The notes beneath the pieces were generated by a model. It searched no databases and had not been told where the DNA came from. It worked only from the letters and a program-made list of their open reading frames with translations. Source: Paraburkholderia guartelaensis (GTDB lineage Bacteria; Pseudomonadota; Gammaproteobacteria; Burkholderiales; Burkholderiaceae). From it: DNA of 38,664 nt. The DNA lies in NCBI RefSeq assembly GCF_004353905.1, contig NZ_SMOD01000059.1, positions 1-38,664 of the forward strand, read 5' to 3'. The stretch's first letter is position 1; every line of letters begins with the position of its first letter. The position numbers were made by a program, and so were the translations under genes. Below are positions 18,901 through 26,900 of the stretch, one piece after another.

Positions 18901-20573
18901 AGAGCCTCCTCGAGCCCGGAAAGAACAGCAACCGCCTGAGCCGGACGCACTTGCAGGACGACGCTGCACGCGGCCCAGAGCGCTATTTGTATGACGCGAG
19001 CGGCGGGATCGTACAAATGCCACACCTGCCAGTCATGCAATGGGACTTCCTGGACCGGCTCGCGGCGAGCGCACGGCAAGTGGTGAAGGACGTAGCGGCA
19101 GAAACGACCTTCTATGTCTACGACGCCTATGGACAGCGCGTGCGCAAGGTCACCGAGCGGCAAAACGGAATACGCAAGAACGAGCGGCTTTATCTCGGTG
19201 GTTTCGAAGTCTTTCGCGAATACGACGGTGATGGAGATGCCATCGTGCTCGAGCGCGAGAGCTTGCACGTCGTCGACGACAAGGTGCGCATCGCACTCGT
19301 CGAAACTCTGACGATCAACAAGAAGAGCGCGATATCTGCCCCCGAGCCGGTGCAACGATATCAGCTCGCCAACCTGCTTGGCTCCGCCACGCTAGAACTG
19401 GACGAGGCGGCACGACTAATCTCCTATGAGGAGTACGAGCCCTATGGTGGCACGGTGTATCAGGCTGGTCCAGCTGCGGCAGAAGTGCGACAAAAGCGGT
19501 ATCGATACACCGGCAAGGAGCGAGATGAGGAGAACGGTTTCACCTATCATGGCGCGCGGTACTACGCGCCATGGCTAGCGAGGTGGGCGAGCTGCGACCC
19601 AGCCAGCGCAGTGCGCTCAGTCAATCTATACCAGTACGCATTGCTTAATCCGGTGACCTACTACGATCCGGATGGTCAGGATCCGAAGAACGATCCATTC
19701 AATCTTTTTTCGAAACGGCAAGACCCCAATCCAGACAAGCTGCCCTTCAATCCCAAGACCGGAGAACTGGATCCGAGATATTTTCCACCCCCGGCTGCAT
19801 ATAACCGTGAAGACCTGGACAAGATTCGGAGCACCAGCCCGGACAACGTCATTCGACGCTGGGGAGCTGTGGTTCGCAACTGGGCTTGGTCGAAAAGCGC
19901 TGAAGAGAATTATCAGGCGAGCAAAAAGCCAGAACTGCAACCGGTCCGTCCAAACGCCGCGCTGGATATGACCGATCAGATTGTCAAAGGCACGCCGGAA
20001 ATCGCCGGTCAGCTTTGGTTGATATTCGTCGGCTCGCTGAAGACCGGCGCTCCGGCTCCGATCGAGCCCCCGCCCGTGAGTCCGGCCGCGAGAGCCGCAA
20101 CGATATATGGACGGATCGTCGACGCAGTCAAATCTGCCGGGAGCGGCGCCGAAGGCGAGAACGTAGCACTGAATGCCTTCAAGGGCCAAGGCAATGTCGC
20201 CGTCGCTCGCGTGACGATTGCAGGACGGGTGAGGGTCTACGTCGGGATTAAGGTTCCGAAGGGCTCTATGCGCGCCGTCGACACGGCGACGGGCAAGGCG
20301 ACGCAATATTTCCCCACCAAGGAGGTCGGAGAGTGGCTGAAGAAAAACGTACTGCTGCCAGGTGAAGAACTGGCGGACGTGACGGCTTCCACGGCGCATG
20401 CGGAGGACTCGGTCAAGAACGCCATCCTGCGTGATGCGAAGGCTGCGAAGGTTGATCCGTCGACGATCGAAGGCAGCGTGGGGGCAGGAACTCCAGTGTG
20501 CGAAGGTTGCCAGCAAAGCTGGCAGAAGGATCTCCCGAAAGTGGCCCCGGACAATCCTGCGCCGCCCAAGTGA
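12903..20573 (+). CDS. Fused TcB-TcC (SpvB/FG-GAP/Rhs) toxin-cocoon protein with predicted C-terminal deaminase effector, 2556 aa
   Basis: The ATG at 12903 follows AGGAGG by four bases. Residues about 35-330 are the SpvB/TcaC-type N-terminus (ANPVTGTGSLSVPL, GSGNGVFGIGWKLSLPSI). Residues about 430-740 hold FG-GAP-like propeller repeats (DLDGEG, DLSGDGVLDLVDL, DLTGDGIADIL, DMTGDGLSDLV, DTDGSGTTDIVYL). From about 753 comes the signature Tc middle block (LGAETRIDYASSTQFYL, TRLPFPVHVVERVETFD, DGVEREFRGFG). YD/Rhs repeats follow, and the Rhs core ends with KERDEENGFTYHGARYY and YYDPDGQ, with Asp2255 and Asp2257 at the expected self-cleavage region. The remaining ~300 residues are the variable effector, ending in a domain with His2499-Ala-Glu2501 and Cys2533-x2-Cys2536, a cytidine-deaminase-type zinc site. 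TcB and TcC are separate genes in the best-studied loci. TcA is encoded just downstream. Confidence 0.93.
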   Translation: MAENGSEGDNGQPGPTGKPSPFTPPQISLPKGGGAIRGIDEKFSANPVTGTGSLSVPLALSPGRSGFGPQLSVEYDSGSGNGVFGIGWKLSLPSITRRTDKGLPQYHDCIESDIFILSGAEDLVPVLLREDEAQRRPDEFERDGYRVKRYRPRIEGLFARIERWTCIESGDVHWRSLSKDNVLTVYGLDAASRIADPENPAHVFSWLICRSYDDTGNAIVYDYVPEDGRGVDLALPSEQRRRREANRYLKRIRYGNRQPLLLDPERPSFRRSHLEPHDLEGARWMFEVVFDYGEAHYRDAPPDAEDRIYAHASPCATADWPARRDPFSTWRSGFEIRSYRLCRRVLMFHHFPEELGDEPCLVRSTAFEYREKPIGSFLERVVQSGHRRREDGRYLTRSLPPLDLQYTPSPIEDARFAGYWLADVDPEDLANLPAGIDNAQYRLLDLDGEGIAGVLSEQAQAWLYKPNLGNGRFGALQTAARMPSTTALDDSRQQFMDLSGDGVLDLVDLAPTDPGFYERKQNAAWEGFRPFRALPVRDWADPNLRFVDLTGDGIADILVTQDDAFTWHPSLWTEGFGHGRRVPVPLDEEHGPRVVFADNAQSLYLADMTGDGLSDLVRVRNGEICYWPNRGYGGFGVKVTMDRAPWLDAPDLFDEARIRLADTDGSGTTDIVYLGRDGVTVYLNESGNGWSAARQIRPFPCVDDIASITVADLLGRGTACLVWSSPLPGDAGRQLRYLDLMCGRKPHLLERTINNLGAETRIDYASSTQFYLADKAAGTPWVTRLPFPVHVVERVETFDRVSRNRFVSRYSYHHGYYDGVEREFRGFGRVDQLDTEALAALSQSDRFPRGDNLDAASSVPPVLTRTWYHTGVFLEGGRISRHLAHEYYQEGAGRCGESTLSHEQIQAMLLDDTVLPVRLDPEEAREACRSLKGAMLRQEIYGLDSTEAAGRPYSVTESNFTIRTLQRRGPNRYGVFFTHAREQVSFHYERKLYEIEGHRRADPRVSHALTLEVDDYGNVLKSVAVGYGRRHADPSPLLTDNDREQQARLQMTLTESDCTNTVAEADAWRTPLPAGQRQFELLNMKPRAELPRVTNLFRFAELADKVASASNGSHELPFADWRGLGAVGVMPWRRPLKWTRSLYRANDLRRLLAPGRLEALALPGQNYTLAFPGGLLTEVYRRRYPTEDLFHDRAAVLREAGYVDVEGDGNWWTPSGRVFYAADRADLPDEADCARHELGEALRHFFAVRRHRDPFGNVTHVNFDRHDLAPVETVDPVGNINRADLCYRVLLPRLITDPNGNRSEVAFDALGLVAGIAVMGKSGEKVGDSLEGFEPDPTTTQLGEFFADPHGCALRLIGNATTRTLYDVRRYFAAQRAVFSAMVARETHVSNLHPGDLTRTQIALHFSDGFGREVQVKKQAAPGPVGSGGPTVAPRWISNGWTIYNNKGKPVRQYEPFFTASHDFEFAAIRGVSKILFYDPAERVVAILNPEKTWSKVVFDPWRQTSSDANDTVLASPQSDPDVGAHFRRLPRNDYLPTWYEQRIDGRMGPALAVAAQKAARHANTPTVAYIDTLGRNFLAIDDNGGERKYRTRTVLDIEGNRRVVIDAFDREVLRCAYDMGGVQVHEASMEAGERWLLKDIGGRPVRSWNSRRYEVRTEYDALRRPLRSFVRGGDPYERNARPFPEEILFERAIYGDAPDTGMNERRQRAANLRGKPYRHFDTAGIVTTSQYDFKGNLLHSERKFCCDFRSVPNWSRHPSVEAERFTGSTTYDALNRQVTVQSPDGSVCHARFNETGLLEAIDVALRAAEHSDDKTRTPFVRRIDYNARGQRQRVEYGNGARTDYEYDPQTFRLIRLHTARPFERDAISAQILADESRIQDLHYTFDPIGNITEIADHALRTVFHRNSKIDPVCRYTYDALYRLICATGRENIGQSTFDLAPHDGNYRDYPYLGAARLKDPQALRQFTEHYEYDPVGNFVSRLHRAEHGSWTRHYSYCEKSLLEPGKNSNRLSRTHLQDDAARGPERYLYDASGGIVQMPHLPVMQWDFLDRLAASARQVVKDVAAETTFYVYDAYGQRVRKVTERQNGIRKNERLYLGGFEVFREYDGDGDAIVLERESLHVVDDKVRIALVETLTINKKSAISAPEPVQRYQLANLLGSATLELDEAARLISYEEYEPYGGTVYQAGPAAAEVRQKRYRYTGKERDEENGFTYHGARYYAPWLARWASCDPASAVRSVNLYQYALLNPVTYYDPDGQDPKNDPFNLFSKRQDPNPDKLPFNPKTGELDPRYFPPPAAYNREDLDKIRSTSPDNVIRRWGAVVRNWAWSKSAEENYQASKKPELQPVRPNAALDMTDQIVKGTPEIAGQLWLIFVGSLKTGAPAPIEPPPVSPAARAATIYGRIVDAVKSAGSGAEGENVALNAFKGQGNVAVARVTIAGRVRVYVGIKVPKGSMRAVDTATGKATQYFPTKEVGEWLKKNVLLPGEELADVTASTAHAEDSVKNAILRDAKAAKVDPSTIEGSVGAGTPVCEGCQQSWQKDLPKVAPDNPAPPK

Positions 20574-20582
20574 GTACTGGAC

Positions 20583-20844
20583 ATGACACGCTACTTCAAC
20601 GAGATCGTACTCGTTTCAATTCACGCACTGTCAAACGACGGCGGTCTCCCCCTCATTCATGCTGCCCGAAGCCGAACTGCACGGCCTGTACCTGCAATCA
20701 CCCGAGCTGGTGCGACGACCGCTGACGAGACGCAAGCGGCACTTCCAGGTGACGCCGGAGGCTGCCTTCGCTACATACTCGCAGATTACAGGCGCCCTGG
20801 TCGTCGAAACGTCAAGCGGGACACGGTGTGTACCGCGGCAGTAA
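20583..20844 (+). other. Small, apparently frameshifted ORF between the BC and TcA genes
   Basis: A frame opens at the ATG at 20583 (MTRYFNEIVLVSIHALSNDG), ten bases after the BC stop. A second frame from about 20650 reads protein-like sequence (FMLPEAELHGLYLQSPELV, RRKRHFQVTPEAAFATYSQ, ITGALVVETSSG) and stops at 20844. Joining them needs one frameshift near 20650. Neither part matches a family I know. Position directly after a toxin tip is where polymorphic toxins keep immunity genes, but Tc toxins aimed at eukaryotes normally lack one. It may instead be a leftover of an exchanged effector tip. Confidence 0.35.
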
Positions 20845-20918
20845 AGCTAAACAAACTCCAGCCCAACTGACAGGGGAAGTTGCCGATGCCCTTACGGGCC
20901 TCAAAGGGAGCAAGTCAA

Positions 20919-23900
20919 ATGCCGAGCATCATCATCCGGATCATTCCACAGCAAGCGCCAACTGATCCCGACAAATTCACCACTGACTATCTCAACCCTG
21001 CCGGCCTCGGGCCACTCCAAATCACGGCCTATGATCTGTCGTTCAATAGCCCCACGACGGGTCAGTCAGTTGGCACAGCCACGTACGTCGGGACTGCGAG
21101 CAGCCCGCCGAGTCCGACCAGCCCGCAGCCATCTGGCTCGATCCTGGTATTCACGCCCCCCCAATACAACCCCGACCCAACGAGCGGCATCGTCCAGCAA
21201 TACGATTTGTGGCCTCCCCCGGACGGCATCCATACTGCGTTCTTCAGTCTCGCTTCAGTGGCGACAGCGATAATCGCTCCCTCCTCGACGGCTACGATCG
21301 AAAATCTAAGGCTCGTCGCTCAGTGGGGAAGTGGGGCCGATGCCCCGTCGGTTACCACGGACTTTTACGACGTCACGCTGTATGGCGGCTCGGTGCCCGA
21401 TCTAAACGGATGGAACCCTGTCACGCCCACTGGCACGACCGATCCTCCGGTTGCCGATCCATGGGGCCAACTCGACCCGGCCACAACGCCAATACTCTAT
21501 TTCCAGCTTCCCATCGCACCAACGGCAACCGCGCCAGGTTTGCAATTGCCGTCCGACGGCACCCCGCCAGCATTCCAGGACCTGTACACGGCCGTAACGA
21601 ATGTGCTGGGCGGCGATCCCGGCACCAACGTGAGCGTGGCGACCACGGCCAACGCAAATGCCGGCGACACGACACTGCAGATCGCGGCGAACACCACGAG
21701 CATTGGTCCCGGCATGAACGCATCCGGCGCCGCGGGCCTTCCCGCCGGCACCACCGTTCTGGGCATCGATTCGAGCGGCCTCATCACGCTGAACCAGCAA
21801 TTGTCGGCCCCCATAGGCAGCGGCACGGCAATCACCTTCTCTCCCGATCTCAGAGCCCTTACCGTCGATCAATGCCAGAACATCGCCTACGAAATCGTCT
21901 GGAGCCAGCAGCCGCCACTGCCCACGCCTCCTGACCCGCTGGAGGATCTCTACTCGAACCCGCCGAACAACGGCGCGATGCTCGGCGGCAGCAACAACAC
22001 CACACCCAACCAGTACGAAGGCGATCGCCAGCAATTCGAGGCGCAACTCAAAAGCTATTACGCGTCCGCCAACGCCACCGCGCAGAGCCTGACGAACTTC
22101 GTTTTCGCGCTCGCAGCGGCCGTGGCGTGCCAGCAGCGCACCTTCGCAGCATCGCAGGCGCTCATCGACCTGCCCGCCAATCCCGCCGTTGGCGTTTCAA
22201 ACGACACCCAGGTCGTCCTGAGTGGCCTCGGCTCAGCCACCGCATCGGCAATTTTCGGCGTCCCCGCCGCATATTTCTACGCGCTCGCCGCCACGATGCC
22301 CTCGCAAGTCACCGTGCAGCAGCGCTACGTGCTCGCCACGCGCGATACGCTCACCAGCCTGCTCGCAGACCTCACTACCGCGATCGAAGCCGGAACCGTG
22401 ACCGATTCCGAGGGCTTCACCACACCGGTCCTCAACGGCCTGGCTCTCACGGGAAGCATCAACGCAGCACAGGCGGCACGCCGGTTGAACGCACTCAACG
22501 TCCCGGCCAGCGCCGCCACACCGCTCGCACCTCTCGATACCTTCGTACTGCAAACTTCTTCAGATACGCCTTCGGGCAGCGCGCTCACGTTCGCTTCGGT
22601 TGCCAACGTGAGCGACAACATGCTCGTCGCGGACACGAACGTCGTAGCGGGCACCACCGTCGCAAGCGTTGCCGCGGCAACGGAATCGGTCACGCTGAGC
22701 GCGGCCATCCTGAACGACGTGCCCAGCGGGTCCGGCATCGTATTCGCAGCGGCCTGGTCGGGTGATCTGCAATCCCTCGTCCAGTCCTGGCTGGCCTTTC
22801 CGCCCGCCTCGGCTGGCGCGATCAGCAGCGTCTCGTACCAGCCCGGCGACGACGACACCCAGTTCTGGCCGGGCGCCGCAAACGCCCACCCAGCAGCGTT
22901 CTTCAACCTGGTGCTGAGCGCACTGACGCAAGGCGCAATGCTGCCCGCGCCCTTCACCGGCTCGCTCGGCGATCAGATCGCCAAGGCCCTGATCCCCAAC
23001 GCGCCGTCGACCGTCGAGCAACTGGCGGCGGTGACCGACGCGCAATGGACGAAGTTCTTCCAGGACAACCCGACCTGGCTGCCTGCCTTCACTCAGCCCG
23101 GCGACACGAATGCACGCATTGCGGCCTTCATCCGCGCTGTGCAGAAGTTCTTTACTGTCACGTCGAGCGTGCCCGCGAGTCCATTCGTGCTGGCGACCAG
23201 CGCTCCCACGAATTCCGGCGCCATCCTGCATTTCCCGCCGCAGAATGCACTCCCTGCTGGCATCTCGATCGTCGACGGCATGTCGGTTAGTGGCCAGGCC
23301 ACGATCCCCGCTGGCACTACGGTGAAAAACGTGGCGCCCACGCCCACGAGTACCGACGTCACGCTGAACCGGGCGGTCACCGGCGCCGGCGTGCCCGCCC
23401 AGGCGAACGTCACGTTCACGGTCACCGTCGCAGCGGGCGCCGGCGCTATCGCACCAACGCTGCCGGGCGTAGCGAACGACTGGTTCACCACCTGCCTCAC
23501 GGCCTACGGCGCCTATACGCCAGGCGGCGGCTTCGACGTGGCGAAACTGCAGGCCGTTGCCGTGCCGCTGATGAGCGGCGACTTGTCTGCCGCGGCGTGG
23601 CTCGTCGAAGCGCTCGTCGCGCTCGACGCGCTATACGCCATCGTAACGCCCGTGGCAATGCCCGCGTGGCTGCCAATGGCCGACAAGACGGCATATCAGT
23701 TCTCGATCGTCGAGGCGCTGTATGCGCGCGGTTTCACCTCGACGGCCCGCATCAACGCGCTCACGACCAGCGAATTCCAGCAAGCGCTCGCGGGCACGGT
23801 CGCCTACGACCTGGCCGCGGCCATTCAGACCGCGGCAGCGTCCGCGCCGCCTGCGGGCGGCGGCTTCCAGCCCATCAACCCCAATGGCGCGCTGACCGAT

Positions 23901-26900
23901 TGCATCCCGCCGCCCTGCTCCTCGCCGCTTGGTCCTGTCACATACCTGAGCGAACTGTTGAACCTCGCGTCGATCTCGACCTGCGAGGCGCCGGTGCCCG
24001 CGGCGCTCTCGCTGCCGACCAACGGCGACACGCAGAATGGCGCAACGCTGCCATTCGTTTCGACTGTGGGTGTGATCGACGGCATGTCCGTGAGTGGGTC
24101 CGGCATCGACAGCGGCACCACGGTTTCGAGCCTCACGCTCAGTTCGGTGACGCTGAGCAAAGCGATAACAGGCGACGTGCCGGACAAGACCAGCATCACC
24201 TTCACGGCGCCCACGCTGGCCACGGTGCTCGCCGCACGGCGCGGGCCGCCTGGCAACCTCGCAGCAAGCTGCGCCAATCTGGAAACGCCGCTGCCGCTGA
24301 TCGACCTGGTCAACGAGAGCCTCGAATACATGGCCTCGCTGGTGATCTCGGGCGCCACGCCCGTGACCGGCCAGGTCTACAACACGTCGGCCGATGCGCT
24401 CGCCGGCCACGCGCTCTGCCAGCACGAGCCCTGCCCCGACGAGGCAAAGCCCGGCTGCCACGATCCTGCGCGCCTCTTCGCTGCGGTGCCGGAGTATTCG
24501 ACGCCCGCCACGCCAGTCGCAGCGAACGAAGCCGTCGAACCGCTCGTCTGGAACACTCTCAAGTCAGACTTCTCCGCGTGCCGGCTGCCGTATTCGCAGG
24601 CGCTCGACGTGTCGCGCAGCTATCTGCGGCATTTCGGCAGTTGCCGCTTCGAGGAGATGCGAACCTTCCGCAAGTGCATCACGGAGTTCGTGCTCGATCC
24701 AACGAGCGAGCCGACTGGCTTCGCCGACTATCTGTGGCGCTACCCGGTTCGGATCGACATCGCTCGCGAGTATCTCGGCATTACACCCGAGGAATACACG
24801 CTGCTCTTTGCCGGCGCACCCGTGCCGCTTTGCGGCAAGCCGGTCGATCGCGACGTGCCGGCGCGACCAGGCGCGGCCGCCGCGCAAGAGCCCTGGCAGC
24901 TCTACGGCTTCAGCTCGCCCGGCGAGGGCAACGATTCCTGGCTAACCACGGTTGCCCAGCTCCCCGAGTTTCTGGCCCGCACCCGCCTCAGCTACTGCGA
25001 GTTCTACGAGTTGTGGCAGTCGGGATACGTGCAGTTTCTGAGCAACGACGAACGCCAGAAAGGCGCCTTTCCGCAATGCGAGCCGTGCTGCCTCGACACC
25101 TTGTCGCTGCGCTATCCCGACGAGGAGCGATCGCTCGCGCAAGGGCTCATGCAGCTTGCGATTTTCATCCGCCTGTGGCGCACGCTCAAGGAATCATGCT
25201 GCCTCTGTCTTACATTTTCAGAACTAAGCGATTTCTGCAGCGTGCTGCAGCTTTTCAACGGCGCTTCGCCCAATCCCGACTTTATTAGACAGCTCGCCGC
25301 GTTCCAGATGCTGCGCGAGCAGTTCCGCCTCGAACTGCGCGATCCGCGCGACCCGCCAGCGGCAGCGGCAGTGGGCGCCGACCGCACGCAAATCCTCGCC
25401 CTGTGGGTGGGCCCGACTGCGAAGCAGTGGGCATGGGCCATCCGTGAACTGTGCGAAAAAATCGTCCTCTACGCGCGGCAGCGCGGAAGCTGCGAGCATC
25501 GCGGCGGCGATTTTGCGGCGATGCTGGCGTCGCATCTCGACGCACTCGCGAGGCTCGCCGGCTTCGATCCCGCCTCGGCCACCGACAACTGGCATGCGTT
25601 GCCAACCCATACGCTGCGGCTGGCCGAGATACTCGCCAAGCTCGCCGGGTCGCGCTCGCATATTGGCGAGCTGCTCTATCTGTTCACGGCCACCGACGCT
25701 CCTGGCGACGGCGGCCCATTCCCGCTGCAGGACGAGTTCGAGGCGCAGGAACTGCCACTCGGCCTGCCCGATGAAGAGGCAAAGCACTCGCTCTGGCGTC
25801 TGCGGCGCGAACTGTTGGCGTCAGCCGGGGAAGTGCCTCGCCGCGGCGAGCGCGAGGTGCGAATCGAGACAAAAATTGAGGAATCCGATCGATCTGGAAC
25901 GGCTGAGTATGGCGAAACGCATCGAGAGCAGATCGAAGTTGAAGTCGAGGTCGATGAAATCGAAAAAAATTGGGACTGGTGGCGTGTGCGCCGGGTTCTC
26001 GAAGAAGACCTGGGCTTCGCCGCAGCCGATGCCCTCGCGCTGGCTCAGCACTTCTTCGCGCATGTCCTTGAACGCGCTGGCCACCCCCTGGACGCAGCCG
26101 CGCCGCGATTCACCAGCACGCTCGCCGTTGCCAACACCACGCCGGCCATGTGGACCGGTCGCGCCGGCACCCCGTTCCAGTACGACGCGAGTACCGGCGG
26201 CGGACAGTTGTGGGCCCGCATTCCGATTGCAGACGAAGAAGTCATCGAGCAACTGACGTCGCTCCAGGCACTTAACGCCAATGAGCAGAGCGCAGTCCAG
26301 GACCTGTACTTCCAGCCGCGTGCGATGCTCGCGCGGTTCGCCCTTCTCTTTCCGGACTTTACCGAGGCGCAGCGCCGCCTGATCGAAGAGCGCGATGGCG
26401 AGCAGCGCTGGCACTATTTCCGCTGGCACGTCGCGCTGTGCCTGCGCCGCTGCCATATCATCGCCGCCCACCTGTCGCGGCACGTCGCCGCGGCCACCAG
26501 GCAGGAATGCCCCGAGGACCACGAAACAGCGATGCTCGTGCTCAAGGATCTGCTCGGCGACGAAAACAAGGCGACAGCAAACTGGGAAAATGACGCCGGC
26601 ACGCCGCCGGCCGTTGCGTGGACGCCGCCCACTGGCGGCGCCTTTGCCGCGCTGCTCGGCCTGCTCGGAACCGGCCTGATCGCCGAATACAAGCTCGATG
26701 GCGGAGCGTTGGTCTGGCGTGACCAGGCGGCTTCGCTAGACGGCTTCGGGCCGCGGCGCGATCGCGACAACGCACCAGTGCCCACCGTGTTGCCGTCACT
26801 GGCCGCGACGCTGCCAGCTTCGGAGGCCGCCTTCCTGGCCATTCGCAACGGTTTCCTGCTGCGGCCGAAGGACGGTGACCTCGTGGGCGGCGCGCAGGGC

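Noticed and set aside
21627..24213. CRISPR-like or DNA-level tandem repeats
   Set aside because: The repetition is at protein level with long spacings and diverged DNA; no short direct repeats with regular spacers were seen anywhere in the window.
23597..25288. 563-codon plus-strand open frame in another frame of the TcA gene
   Set aside because: Arg/Ala/Pro-rich and without motifs; the TcA frame is continuous through it.
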